Assembly: GCF_014643535.1 (NCBI RefSeq)
Contig: NZ_BMJQ01000019.1
Coordinates: forward strand, 1-64,000
DNA length: 64,000 bases
Reading direction: 5' to 3'
Source: Aliidongia dinghuensis
Lineage (GTDB): Bacteria > Pseudomonadota > Alphaproteobacteria > ATCC43930 > CGMCC-115725
Made by a program: the position numbers and the translations under genes. Positions 31,184 to 40,663 of this stretch are shown here, piece by piece (within the stretch, counting starts at the first letter, position 1; each line of letters begins with the position of its first letter). A model generated the notes under the pieces. The model saw only the letters and a program-made list of their open reading frames with translations, did no database searches and was not told the DNA's origin.

Positions 31184-33447
31184 GCGCGACCTGCCAGCAC
31201 ATAGCTGCGCGCCTCGCCGGTGCGCGGGCGGTGGAACAGCCCGCGGGGCCGGAACAGGAAGCGCTGCCGGAGCAGCATATAGGCCTGCTCGCTCGCCTGA
31301 ATGGCATCGGTCGGGGCGGAAGCCGCGAGTGCTGTGGCACCCTGCACCGCTTCGCCCCACAGGTTGAACAGGCCTGGCGGCGATCCGAGCGTGGCGCCGA
31401 AGATGATGCCGACATCGAGGCCGAGCCCGAAGGGGGCGAGCCCGTCGGTGTCCTCGAACAAGTCGCCGCAGCGTTCGCGCAGCGCGATCGCGGCATCGGC
31501 CAGGCGAGCCGCGGCCTCGGTCAGCCCTGTACCTGCCCCTGTACCTGCCCCGGGGCCTGATCCGGGGCATGACCCGGTGCCGTAGCCGGTCGCGGCGACG
31601 ATCGTCGTGCCCATCATCTTGACGTAGGGGACGCCGTGGGCGGTGGCGATTTCCCCGGCGGCGCAGGCGATCCGGTGCGCGAGCGTCTCCGCGGCATCGG
31701 GCAGGTTCAGCACCAGCACCACCGCCCGTGGTGCCGTTTGGTCGACGGTCCCGCTCGCGGCGAGGGCGGGATCAAGCCCCCGTTCGTCTGCACCGGGCGC
31801 GTCCGCAACAGACTCGACCGCGGCAGGCGGCGGCGCGGTCAGCGGGGCGATCGCCGGTTCCTCGGCGCCGACGGGCGTCGCGAGACCGACCAGCGTGGCG
31901 CAGGCTCGGGCGAAGTCCGTGGTGGCAGGGTCCCGCCGCGCATCCTCCAGGATCACCAGGCCAATCGGCCGTGCCCGCTGCAGCACCGGCACGGCGAACA
32001 ACGCGTCGCTGCCGATCGGCGCCATCAGCGACGCATGGAGTGCCGCGGTGCGCCGGTCGCGCCGCGCATCGGGCGCGTCGATCACCTCGCCGGATGCCAG
32101 CGCCCCGATCAGCGCCGGCACCTCCTGGCGCGACAGCTCCAGCCCTGCGACATGGCCGCCGGTCGCGGGCTCGAAACTGTCGTCGCACCGGAGGGACTGG
32201 CCGCCTTGCGACAGGCGCCAGATGCTGGTCCGCCGGGCGCCGGTCGCCTCGGCCAAGGTCTCGGTGAGCGCCGCGGGCGGCCGGCCGGCGGCATCGAACA
32301 GGCCGGCCTCAGCCGCGAGACGCGCGAACGCGGCGCTCTGCTGCCGGACCGCGGTCGAGCGTTCGGCCACGGCCCGCGCCGCCCGGTCGGCGCGCAGCCC
32401 CTGGCGCACCAGCAGCGCTGCGAGGCCGATGGCGAGTGCCACCACGACCAGCGACAGCAGAGCCGCCCGACGCGAATTGGCGGTGACGAAGCCGCTGAAC
32501 TCGTCTTGCGGCACGGTAATGAACAGCAACCAGCCCTGATTGGTGGCGGCGAGCGGCGTCACGATGGAGATGAGCCGTCTCCCGCCCGCCTCGATGATGC
32601 GGTCGCCAGGACCTTCGGCGCGGAAATGGTCCCAGCTCGCCGCCAGCTGGTCGTCCCCGATCGCGTCGATCCGCGCCGGTGACAGCGTGCCGTCCTTCAT
32701 CGCCAGGATGCGCGCCGGATCGGGCCCCGCGATCATCTCGCCGGTCTTCGTCGCGATATAGGCCCGGCCCGTGCGCCCGATCGACAGGGTGGCGAGGAAG
32801 CGCGAGATCTCATCGAGCCGGATGTCGATGCCGACGACGTCGGGATCGACGTCCGGGCCATGCACCGCCGCGGTGACGCCGGGCGCACGCGCGGAATAGA
32901 AGATGTAGACGCCGCTCCAGAACACGTCGTCGGTGGCGCGCGCGCCGGTGAACCAGGAGCGCGTGCGGGCATCATAGTCGTCGCCCGGGTCCTGCCGCTC
33001 GGCCAGCAGCTTGCCGGCGGCGTCGGTTGTGGTCCATTCGACGCTGCGTCCTGCGGGCGCCATCAGGATGCGCTTGGTGTCGAGGGCGCCGGGCGGGCCG
33101 TTCGCCGCGCGGGTGACCAGCATGAAGTTGCCGGCCGGGTCGGCGAACAGGACATTGGCGATCTGCGGCGTCTCGCCCAGGACGGAGGCGGCGAAAGCAC
33201 GGGCCTCGTCCGCGCGGCTCGAAGCCCCGCCGCGGCCGAGCATGCTGTGGGCGAGCAGGGCTGCATGGGCCGCCGGCTCCAGGTAGGCGGAGACCTGCAG
33301 CGAGATCCGTTCCTGCGTGCTGTGCAGCAACGTGTCCGACAGGCCGAGCACGCCGGCACGGTTGGCGCTGTCGGCATAGACGGCGATGCCGAGCAGGAAG
33401 CCGATGATCAGGCCGACGCCGCCGATCGGCAGGCCGATGCGCAGCAT
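31180..33447 (-). CDS. dCache-GAF sensor with degenerate class III cyclase domain
   Basis: A 755-residue membrane sensor. A first helix (residues about 3-24) is followed by a periplasmic double-Cache domain (YDARTRSWFTGARATDDVFW and GRTGRAYIATKTGEMIAGPD are typical), a second helix near 335-352, a GAF-like domain (about 370-520) and a class III cyclase-like end. The cyclase motifs are broken: the GD of the second metal site reads KMMGTTIVAA, and the NxxSR element reads VQGATALA after FNLWGEA. A Pro/Gly/Thr-rich insert with two perfect 12-base repeats (31525-31548) interrupts the domain. It probably senses and binds rather than makes cAMP. The start at 33447 lacks a clear ribosome site. Confidence 0.8.
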   Translation of the reverse strand: MLRIGLPIGGVGLIIGFLLGIAVYADSANRAGVLGLSDTLLHSTQERISLQVSAYLEPAAHAALLAHSMLGRGGASSRADEARAFAASVLGETPQIANVLFADPAGNFMLVTRAANGPPGALDTKRILMAPAGRSVEWTTTDAAGKLLAERQDPGDDYDARTRSWFTGARATDDVFWSGVYIFYSARAPGVTAAVHGPDVDPDVVGIDIRLDEISRFLATLSIGRTGRAYIATKTGEMIAGPDPARILAMKDGTLSPARIDAIGDDQLAASWDHFRAEGPGDRIIEAGGRRLISIVTPLAATNQGWLLFITVPQDEFSGFVTANSRRAALLSLVVVALAIGLAALLVRQGLRADRAARAVAERSTAVRQQSAAFARLAAEAGLFDAAGRPPAALTETLAEATGARRTSIWRLSQGGQSLRCDDSFEPATGGHVAGLELSRQEVPALIGALASGEVIDAPDARRDRRTAALHASLMAPIGSDALFAVPVLQRARPIGLVILEDARRDPATTDFARACATLVGLATPVGAEEPAIAPLTAPPPAAVESVADAPGADERGLDPALAASGTVDQTAPRAVVLVLNLPDAAETLAHRIACAAGEIATAHGVPYVKMMGTTIVAATGYGTGSCPGSGPGAGTGAGTGLTEAAARLADAAIALRERCGDLFEDTDGLAPFGLGLDVGIIFGATLGSPPGLFNLWGEAVQGATALAASAPTDAIQASEQAYMLLRQRFLFRPRGLFHRPRTGEARSYVLAGRA

Positions 33448-34004
33448 GGTCCGGCGCCGGCGGGACCGCTCGGCCAGGGGATCGACATCGATATCGACGA
33501 TATCAGCCCGATCGCGCAGCGGTGCCGCCCTCCCATATGCTGGCCATCGTCCGGCGCTCCAGGGGGTGTTCTAGCAGAGCCTTCCCGGGAGGGATCGTGG
33601 CGATCTGAGGTGCTCTTCGAGACCGGCCTTTGCATCGACCGGCCGACACTTCGATTGTCGCCGCCGCGGGTCAGGATTGCCTCGCTTCAAGACGGCGATC
33701 ACGGCTACTGACCGACAACTGTCATCATAACCACGGGGAGTCGCAGAGCGCCATTTCAAACCACCACATGTCGACGGCAGCTCGCACGTCGGCGAGTTGG
33801 TCGAGCACTCCCTCATCGACATGGAGGTAAAGGCCGCTTGAGTCGGACCCGGCGCACTCGAGTTGCACGCCCATGCGCTGGCGCCGGCAACCGGGATGGG
33901 CGCATAGCGGAAAGACCGAAGCGGAACGGCAGCCGTCGGCAATGGAGTTGAACAAGCGGACATTCGCAAGGGCCCGATGCCGACGGCGCGCCGTGTTTCC
34001 GTGA
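33448..34004. other. Intergenic stretch, mostly empty
   Basis: This gap of 557 bases lies between the sensor start and the end of the efflux pump gene. Apart from the small candidate frame at 33725-33955 I see no gene. The first 100 bases on the minus strand could encode an N-terminal extension of the sensor, but no ATG, GTG or TTG opens it. Confidence 0.5.
33725..33955 (-). CDS. Possible small Cys-rich protein or gene fragment
   Basis: A 76-codon frame from a TTG at 33955 with natural-looking composition: FPLCAHPGCRRQRMGVQLEC in the middle, GLYLHVDEGVLDQLADV and an aromatic end (DMWWFEMALCDSPWL). The C-x4-C spacing suggests a small metal-binding knuckle, which would fit beside a metal efflux operon. 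No ribosome site is evident and I recognise no family. It could be the tail of a lost gene. Confidence 0.3.
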   Translation of the reverse strand: MFNSIADGCRSASVFPLCAHPGCRRQRMGVQLECAGSDSSGLYLHVDEGVLDQLADVRAAVDMWWFEMALCDSPWL

Positions 34005-37000
34005 TCACTCCGCTGGTGATGCCACCCCCTTGCCGACGGCGGCCGGAGCATAATTTTCGCTGGCAAGCCGCCATCCCTTGACGATCGCGTAGATCGCCGG
34101 GATGACGAGCAGGGTGAGCACGGTGGACGAGACCATGCCACCGACCATCGGCACGGCGATGCGGCGCATCACCTCGGAGCCTGTCCCCGTGCTCCACAGG
34201 ATCGGCAGCAGCCCGGCCATGATGGCGACCACCGTCATCATCTTCGGCCGGACACGCTCGACGGCGCCGGTCATGATCGCCCGTTGCAGATCCTCCCGAC
34301 TGAGTGACCGCCCTTCGCGTTCCCGCTCGGCGCGGATCTCGGCGAGCGCATGGTCGAGGTAGATCAGCATGACGACGCCCGTCTCGGCCGCCACCCCGGC
34401 CAGTGCGATGAATCCCACCGCCACGGCGACGCTCATGTTGTAGCCCAGCCACCACATCAACCAGATGCCGCCGACCAGCGCGAACGGCACCGAGAGCATG
34501 ACGATCACCGTCTCGGTCAGGCGCCCGAAGTTGAGGAACAGCAGCACGAAGATGACGATGAGCGTCGCAGGCACGACCACCCTGAGCTTGGCCGCGGCCC
34601 GCTGCAGGTATTCGAACTGGCCGCTCCACTCGATGTGATAGCCGGGCGGCATGGCGACCTGTGCCGCCACCTTCTTGGCCGCCTCTTCGACATAACCGCC
34701 GAGGTCGCGGCCTTGCAGGTCGACGTAGATGTAGGCAACCGGCTGCGCATTCTCGGTGCGGATGCTGGGCGGGCCGAGCGTCACCTGCACCTTGGCGACC
34801 TGGCCCAGCGGCACCATCGCGCCACTTGCGGTCGGGATCAGGACCTGGGCGGCGATCGCCTGCGGGTCGTCGCGCAGGTCGCGCGGGTAGCGCACATTGA
34901 CGCCATAGCGCTCGCGGCCCTCGACCGTGGTCGTCACCGTCTCGCCGCCCAAGGCCGCGGCCACGACCTTCTGCACGTCGTCGACCACGAGGCCGTAGCG
35001 CGCGATGGCCGCGCGGTCCGGCACGATCTCGACGTAGTGGCCGCCTTCGAGCCGCTCGGCGAAGGCGCTCGTCGTGCCGGGCACGTCATGGACGACCCGC
35101 TCGACCTCGGTCGCGAGCCGCTCGAGCTCGTGCAGATCGGGCCCGAACACCTTGACACCGACCGGCGTGCGGATGCCGGTCGACAGCATGTCGATGCGCG
35201 CCTTGATCGGCATGGTCCAGGCGTTGCTGACGCCGGGCAGCTGCAAGGCGGCATTCATCTTGGCGATGAGTTGGTCGACCGTCTCGCCCGCGGGCCACTC
35301 GCTTTCGGGCTTGAGGTTGACCACGGTCTCGCTCATCTCGACCGGCGCCGGGTCGGTCGCCGTCATCGCCCGGCCCGCCTTGCCGAACACCGAGGCGACC
35401 TCCGGGAAGGACGTGATGATGCGGTCCTGGGTCTGCAGCAGCTCGCCCGCCTTGGTGACCGACAGGCCCGGCAGGGTCACCGGCATGAACAGCAAGGTGC
35501 CCTCGTTCAGGCTCGGCATGAACTCGCTGCCGAGCCGTGCCACGGGCCAGAGGGTAGCGCCTAAGACCAGGGCCGCCAGCAGGACCATCGGCAGCGGCAT
35601 GCGCAGCACGAGGCGGATCACCGGCCGGTAGAGCCAGATCAGCGCGCGGTTGATCGGGTTCCTGCCCTCGGGGACGATGCGGCCGCGCACGAAGAACAGC
35701 ATCAGCACCGGCACCAGGGTCACCGACAGGAGTGCCCCGCCCGCCATGGCGAAGGTCTTGGTATAGGCGAGCGGCTTGAACAGCCGACCCTCCTGGTCCT
35801 CTAGCGCGAACACCGGCAGGAACGAGGCAACGATCACCAACAGGCTGAAGAACAGCGACGGCCCGACCTCCTTGGCGGCCGCGATCAGTGCGGGCCCACG
35901 CGGCTCGCCGGGCTGGAGCCGCTCGACATGCTTGTGTGCGTTCTCGATCATCACGATCGCCGCATCGACCATGGCGCCGAGCGCGATGGCGATGCCGCCC
36001 AGGCTCATGATGTTCGAGCCGATGCCGAGCGCGTGCATGCCCGTGAACGCGATCAGCACGCCGATCGGCAAGGTCAGGATCGCGACCAGTGCGCTGCGGA
36101 CGTGCAGCAGGAAGACGATACAGACGAGAGCGACAATCAGGCTCTCCTCGACCAGCGTGTGCTTTAGCGTATGGATGGCGGCATCGATGAGCTGGGAGCG
36201 ATCATAGACCGGCTCGATCGAGACGCCCTTGGGCAGGCCCGGCTTCAGTTCCGCGATCTTGGCTTTGACGTTGTCGATCGTGGTCAGCGCGTCGGCGCCG
36301 TCGCGCTTCAGGGCGATGCCGCCGACCACCTCGCCGGTCCCGTTCATCTCGGCGATGCCGCGCCGCTCGTCCGGCCCGAGCTCGATGTGCGCCACGTCGC
36401 GGATCATGACCGGCGTGCCGTCGGGCGCGGCCTTCAGCACGATCTTGCCCAGGTCCTGCATGTCCTGGACATAGCCGCGGCCGCGGATCATGTACTCGGT
36501 CTCGCTCATCTCGATCGTGCGCCCGCCGACATCGCGGTTGCTGGCACGGATCGCGTCGGCGACCCGGTCGAGCGGGATGCCGTAGGCCTGCAGCTTCCGT
36601 GGATCGACGACGACCTGGTACTGCTTCTCGAAGCCGCCGACGCTCGCGACCTCGGCAACGCCCTTCGCCGTCACCAGGTTGTAGCGCACGAGCCAGTCCT
36701 GGATGCTCCTGAGCTCGGCGAGCGTGCGCTCGGCGCCGACCACGACATACTGGTAGACCCAGCCGACGCCGCTCGCGTCCGGCCCGAGCGTCGGTGTCAC
36801 GCCGTCCGGCAGCCGCTTGGCCGCGAAGTTGAGATATTCGAGCACGCGCGAGCGCGCCCAGTAGAGGTCGGTGCCGTCATCGAACACGACATAGACGAAG
36901 CTCGCGCCGAAATCCGAGAAGCCGCGCACGACCTTGGCATGGGGCACGGCCAAGAGCGCCGTGGTCAGCGGATATGTCACCTGGTCCTCGACGACCTGGG

Positions 37001-37172
37001 GCGCCTGGCCCGGGTAGTCGGTGTAGACGATGACCTGGGTATCCGACAGGTCCGGCAGCGCGTCGAGCGGCGTGTTGGCGACCGACCAGACGCCGATCCC
37101 GACCAGGATCAAGGTGGCGAGCAGCACCAGCATCCGGTTGCGCGCGCAGAGATCGATGAGGCGGCCGATCAT
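34005..37172 (-). CDS. cusA: Heavy-metal efflux RND pump, CusA/CzcA family
   Basis: A 1,055-residue inner-membrane RND transporter, full length for the HME subfamily. It shows NTPLDALPDLSDTQVIVYTD near the N-terminus, the proton-relay helix SLGGIAIALGAMVDAAIVMI with its acidic residue, and PILWSTGTGSEVMRRIAVPM near the C-terminus. Of the three methionines that carry Cu(I)/Ag(I) in CusA, those in VEMSETV and RIDMLSTGI are retained, but the position after ARYG is Leu. Copper is therefore likely but not certain. It ends the efflux operon; its start overlaps cusB. Confidence 0.93.
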   Translation of the reverse strand: MIGRLIDLCARNRMLVLLATLILVGIGVWSVANTPLDALPDLSDTQVIVYTDYPGQAPQVVEDQVTYPLTTALLAVPHAKVVRGFSDFGASFVYVVFDDGTDLYWARSRVLEYLNFAAKRLPDGVTPTLGPDASGVGWVYQYVVVGAERTLAELRSIQDWLVRYNLVTAKGVAEVASVGGFEKQYQVVVDPRKLQAYGIPLDRVADAIRASNRDVGGRTIEMSETEYMIRGRGYVQDMQDLGKIVLKAAPDGTPVMIRDVAHIELGPDERRGIAEMNGTGEVVGGIALKRDGADALTTIDNVKAKIAELKPGLPKGVSIEPVYDRSQLIDAAIHTLKHTLVEESLIVALVCIVFLLHVRSALVAILTLPIGVLIAFTGMHALGIGSNIMSLGGIAIALGAMVDAAIVMIENAHKHVERLQPGEPRGPALIAAAKEVGPSLFFSLLVIVASFLPVFALEDQEGRLFKPLAYTKTFAMAGGALLSVTLVPVLMLFFVRGRIVPEGRNPINRALIWLYRPVIRLVLRMPLPMVLLAALVLGATLWPVARLGSEFMPSLNEGTLLFMPVTLPGLSVTKAGELLQTQDRIITSFPEVASVFGKAGRAMTATDPAPVEMSETVVNLKPESEWPAGETVDQLIAKMNAALQLPGVSNAWTMPIKARIDMLSTGIRTPVGVKVFGPDLHELERLATEVERVVHDVPGTTSAFAERLEGGHYVEIVPDRAAIARYGLVVDDVQKVVAAALGGETVTTTVEGRERYGVNVRYPRDLRDDPQAIAAQVLIPTASGAMVPLGQVAKVQVTLGPPSIRTENAQPVAYIYVDLQGRDLGGYVEEAAKKVAAQVAMPPGYHIEWSGQFEYLQRAAAKLRVVVPATLIVIFVLLFLNFGRLTETVIVMLSVPFALVGGIWLMWWLGYNMSVAVAVGFIALAGVAAETGVVMLIYLDHALAEIRAEREREGRSLSREDLQRAIMTGAVERVRPKMMTVVAIMAGLLPILWSTGTGSEVMRRIAVPMVGGMVSSTVLTLLVIPAIYAIVKGWRLASENYAPAAVGKGVASPAE

Positions 37173-38524
37173 GGCTGGGCTTCCTTGTTGCTGGCGTCGG
37201 CGAAGCCTTGCAGCGCCGCGCGCAGGTTGCTCTCGGCATCGATGAGGAAGTTGGCGCCGGTGACGACGCGCTCGCCGGGCTTCAGCCCGTCCAGAACCTG
37301 GACCCAGTCGTCGCCGTGCATGCCGAGCTTGACCGGCCGCGGCTCGAAGCGGCCCTCGTCCTTGGCCACCAGCACGACCTGGCGCGTGCCGCTGTCGAGC
37401 ACGGCCGAGTTCGGCACCGAGAGGATAGGCGCGCCGCTTGCGGCGCCCTCGATGTCGACGGTCGCGAACATCTGGGCGCGCAAGGCGCCGTCCGGGTTGG
37501 GCAGCACGATCCGCACGCGTGCGGTGCGCGTCTCGGCCGAGAGCGACGGATAGACGAAATCGACCGTGCCCTCGAAGCTGCGGCCGGGGAACGCCACGAA
37601 GCTGGCCTGCGCCCGCTCGCCCGGCCGGATCATGCCGAGGTCCCGTTCCTGCACCTCGGCGATCAGCCAGAGCGAGGAAAGGTCCGCGGTCTTGTAGAGT
37701 GCCTCGCCCGCCTCGACCTTCATGCCCTCCTGGATCGGTTTGTCGATCACGACACCGTCCGCGGGAGCCATGACCGCGATGCGCCGGACCGCCTTGCCGG
37801 TCTTGCGCAACCGGGCGATCTCGTCCGCGGGCACGTCGAGCGCGCGTAGCCGTTCGTCGGACGCGGCACCGATGGCGCCGCCCATGCGGGCGGCGATCAG
37901 ATATTCGTTCTCCGACGCGACGAGATCGGGCGCGTAGATCTCGGCCAGCACCTGGCCGCGCCTGACCGGATCGCCGGTCGCGGCGACCGCCAGATGCTCG
38001 ATCCAGCCTGGCACCTTGGTCGTGACCGTCGCGAGGCGGCGCTCGTCGAACTGCAGGATGCCGGTCGCGCGGATCGTTGGGCCCGAGGCCGTCCGGGTCG
38101 CGACGGCCTCGGTCTTGACGCCGAGCGTCTGCAAGCGGCCCGGGCTGATCTTGACCGTGCCAGGCGGATCGCCCGTTGTCCCCTCGTCGGCATAGACCGG
38201 CAGATAGTCCATGCCCATCGAATCCTTCTTGGGCTTGGGCGACGTGTCCGGCAGGCCCATCGGGTTGCGATAGTAGAGAATGCGGTGGTCGGCCTTGGCC
38301 GATGCAGCGGGTGGCGCAGCCGCCGAGGTCGCAGCACTCGGGGCGCCATCCTCGAGCACAGGCTTGAAGTCTCGGCCGTCGGCCGTCTTCTTTGGCCCAG
38401 CCGAATAGAACGGCTTGCCGTCCGGGTCCTGGTAATAGAGCGGCTGCCGGGCGGCCTCATCGGCGAGCGCCACGCTCGACAGGGCAAGGCCGAGGGCGGC
38501 ACTGGCGAAAAGCAGCGCGCGCAT
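37169..38524 (-). CDS. cusB: Efflux periplasmic adaptor, CusB type, with heavy-metal-binding domains
   Basis: A 451-residue membrane-fusion protein with a signal peptide (residues 1-21). Two heavy-metal-binding segments follow in tandem: LYYQDPDGKPFYSAGPKK at about 28-57 and ILYYRNPMGLPDTSPKPKK then DSMGMDYLPVY at 80-111. The second keeps the Met-rich pattern; the first has lost its methionines. The adaptor core (GWIEHLAVAATGDPVRRGQV, the helical hairpin and SVPNSAVLDSGTRQVV) links CusA to the outer-membrane channel. Both ends of the gene touch or overlap its neighbours. Confidence 0.93.
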   Translation of the reverse strand: MRALLFASAALGLALSSVALADEAARQPLYYQDPDGKPFYSAGPKKTADGRDFKPVLEDGAPSAATSAAAPPAASAKADHRILYYRNPMGLPDTSPKPKKDSMGMDYLPVYADEGTTGDPPGTVKISPGRLQTLGVKTEAVATRTASGPTIRATGILQFDERRLATVTTKVPGWIEHLAVAATGDPVRRGQVLAEIYAPDLVASENEYLIAARMGGAIGAASDERLRALDVPADEIARLRKTGKAVRRIAVMAPADGVVIDKPIQEGMKVEAGEALYKTADLSSLWLIAEVQERDLGMIRPGERAQASFVAFPGRSFEGTVDFVYPSLSAETRTARVRIVLPNPDGALRAQMFATVDIEGAASGAPILSVPNSAVLDSGTRQVVLVAKDEGRFEPRPVKLGMHGDDWVQVLDGLKPGERVVTGANFLIDAESNLRAALQGFADASNKEAQP

Positions 38525-39795
38525 CAGAGGTCTCCTCCGATCAGCCGTTCGATGACGGCGAGCGCCATCTGCTCGTCGAGCTGGGTCTGGAGCAGGCGCA
38601 GATCGACATCGTGCATCTGGTGCTCGGCGGCGATGGCCGCGGCCAGCTCGCCCTTGCCTTGGCTGTAGTTCGCCAGCACCGTCTCGAAGGTGGCGTGCGC
38701 CTGCGGCATCGCCTCGTCATGGAGCAGGGCTTCGGTCGCACGCGCGGCGCGGAGCTTGGCGAGCGCCTCGCCAAGCGTTCCCTCGATCTCGCGCGCCGCG
38801 GCCTCGTACTTCTGCTGGGCGGCGCCGAGCCGCGCTGCCGCCTCGTGCTGGCCCGATGCCTCGCGGCCCCAGGCGAGCGGGATGTTGAGGCCGACCGTCG
38901 CGGCGAATCCCACCGGCCGGTTGTTGGTCTGGATCAGCGGTCCCGCGCCGACCGTGATGTCCGGGTACCAGGCCTTGTCAGCGAGCGTCCGCCGCGACCG
39001 CGCGGCCGAGACCGCGGCGTCGTTCGCGGCCAAGGTCGGGTTGCTCGCGCTGGCGCGCTCGACCAGGGCCGCAAGCGCGGGCTCGACCGCGGGCAGCGGC
39101 CGCAATCGCTTCGGCTCGGCCAGTGGCGCATCCCCGCTGCGGCCGACGAGCGCGTTCAGCCGCACCCGGGCTGCGTCCATCTCGCCCTGGAGCCGTACGG
39201 CCTCGGTCTTGACCGCGGTCTCCTCGGCCTGTGCCTGGATGACGGCGGTCTGATCGCCGCCGCCCTGGCCGTAACGGGCAGTGGCAGCCGCACGCATGCG
39301 CCGGTCGAGCTCGCCGATCTCCCGGTTCACCGCCAGCTCGCGCCCGGTCAGGAAATATTGCGCGAAGGCGACCTTGATCTGCTCGTCGAGCGCATCGGTG
39401 GCGGCGCGCTCCTGGCCGCGTGCCTCGTCGAGATCGGCGAGCGCCGCGGTCTTGCGCAGGTCGCGCTTGCCCCAGAGCGGGAACGCCTGGGAGACCGTGA
39501 TCGTGTGAGCACTGAAGACGCCCGGGTCCTTGTAGTACTGGTAGCTGTCCGTGATGGTCGGGTCGTCGAGCGCGTCGGCACCTTCCGCCTTGGCCGCCGT
39601 CGCCGCGGTGTCGAGCGCCGCCGCACGCAAGGCGGGGCTCAGTTGCTCACCGGCCGCACGCAGCCCGTCGACGGTGGCGCCCAGCGGACCGTCGGTGGCG
39701 GGGTGGGCGGCAGCTTGAGCGAAGGCTGGCTCCCACGCGATCAGGCTGGCCACCAGCATCCCGCTGGCGCCGAGCCGCATCCACTGGGCGCCCAT
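38524..39795 (-). CDS. cusC: Outer-membrane efflux channel, TolC/CusC family
   Basis: A 423-residue outer-membrane factor with a signal peptide (residues 1-26, ending FAQA) and two OEP repeats rich in long amphipathic helices (ARGQERAATDALDEQIKVAF; LRAARATEALLHDEAMPQAH). It gives the tripartite pump its exit duct. The last base of its stop codon coincides with the first base of cusB, and its ATG ends one base before the stop codon of the FixH-like gene. It follows the operon's two small secreted proteins. Confidence 0.9.
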   Translation of the reverse strand: MGAQWMRLGASGMLVASLIAWEPAFAQAAAHPATDGPLGATVDGLRAAGEQLSPALRAAALDTAATAAKAEGADALDDPTITDSYQYYKDPGVFSAHTITVSQAFPLWGKRDLRKTAALADLDEARGQERAATDALDEQIKVAFAQYFLTGRELAVNREIGELDRRMRAAATARYGQGGGDQTAVIQAQAEETAVKTEAVRLQGEMDAARVRLNALVGRSGDAPLAEPKRLRPLPAVEPALAALVERASASNPTLAANDAAVSAARSRRTLADKAWYPDITVGAGPLIQTNNRPVGFAATVGLNIPLAWGREASGQHEAAARLGAAQQKYEAAAREIEGTLGEALAKLRAARATEALLHDEAMPQAHATFETVLANYSQGKGELAAAIAAEHQMHDVDLRLLQTQLDEQMALAVIERLIGGDL

Positions 39796-39796
39796 G

Positions 39797-40195
39797 TCAC
39801 TTCACCAGGGCGGCGGTGATGGTGCCCCGGACGGTCTCGGACTCACCCTGGACCTTGGCCGCGAGATGCAGCGCCCAGGTTCCCGCCATGCCCGGCTCGA
39901 CCTCGAAGCTGTAGGTGCCGTCCTTGGGCGCCAGCGCCTTCACGGGTGCGCTCATGGTCGCCATGCCCTCCGGCCCCATGTCGGCCTTGCTCTCGAAGAT
40001 CACAGCGTCGGCCATGGGCTTGCCGTCGGCGACATGGATCAGCCGAACCTGGACGATGTCTTTCTGCCCGCTGAGCTGCGGCTTGCCGACCAGCTCGAAG
40101 CGATAGTCAGCCGAGGCGGCGAGCGCCGGAAGTGCTGCGAAAGCGAAGCCGCTGGCGAACGCGAGCGCGCCCGCAACGAAACGGTTGCGAATCAT
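39797..40195 (-). CDS. Secreted FixH/YtkA-like protein of the efflux operon
   Basis: A 132-residue protein with a signal peptide (about residues 1-27, ending ALAAS) and an immunoglobulin-like YtkA/FixH fold: FELVGKPQLSGQKDIVQVRL, DAVIFESKADMGPEGMATMS and YSFEVEPGMAGTWALHLAAK. The methionines in ADMGPEGMATM are arranged like metal ligands. Such proteins often accompany copper efflux pumps and probably act as periplasmic carriers. AAGGGG precedes the ATG at 40195. Confidence 0.8.
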   Translation of the reverse strand: MIRNRFVAGALAFASGFAFAALPALAASADYRFELVGKPQLSGQKDIVQVRLIHVADGKPMADAVIFESKADMGPEGMATMSAPVKALAPKDGTYSFEVEPGMAGTWALHLAAKVQGESETVRGTITAALVK

Positions 40196-40294
40196 AAGTG
40201 TACCCCTTGATAGCCCGACCGGCGCCGCGGCACGCGGGCGGGCGGAACAAACCTGATTGTCGAATAAGCGCACTTCGGGCGTGCGCGGACCGGA

Positions 40295-40657
40295 TCAGGC
40301 CGCTCGGGGTGGCTGGGGTTCGGGTTGGCGGTCCAGGCTCACGAGCCTGGAGAGGGATGCCCAATAGGCGACCGCAGCGTACTCGACGGTCGTCTCAGGG
40401 GGCGTGAACGGCACGGGCAAACCGACGGCTGTGACGCAGCCCATCTGCTTGATGCAGTCGGCGGTCAGCCCCTTGCAGGGCGGCATCGGCTTGGCGTCGT
40501 CGCCCGACGCCGACATCGGCATTGCCATGTCGCAGGGCACGTCCATGGCCGCCACGACCGGCCCGTAGGCCGCCGCGCGCGCGAAGTCGGTCGTCGTCCC
40601 GCCGACGAGGGCGAAGGCGACGAGCGCGAGCAGGATATGGCGCAGCACACGGACCAT
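40295..40657 (-). CDS. Secreted Cys/Met-rich small protein, first gene of the efflux operon
   Basis: A 120-residue protein with a signal peptide (about residues 1-29). The short mature part has four cysteines (42, 61, 68, 74) and many methionines, in VPCDMAMPMSASGDD, MPPCKGLTADCIKQMGC and similar; this composition is typical of periplasmic copper binders. I recognise no named family. It is the first gene after the MerR-type promoter, whose -10 box lies only seven bases from the ATG, so its mRNA is probably leaderless. Confidence 0.8.
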   Translation of the reverse strand: MVRVLRHILLALVAFALVGGTTTDFARAAAYGPVVAAMDVPCDMAMPMSASGDDAKPMPPCKGLTADCIKQMGCVTAVGLPVPFTPPETTVEYAAVAYWASLSRLVSLDRQPEPQPPRAA

Positions 40658-40663
40658 GATGGC

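Noticed and set aside
34350..35564. A 404-codon plus-strand frame
   Set aside because: Antisense to the clearly conserved pump gene; its composition is that of a shadow frame.
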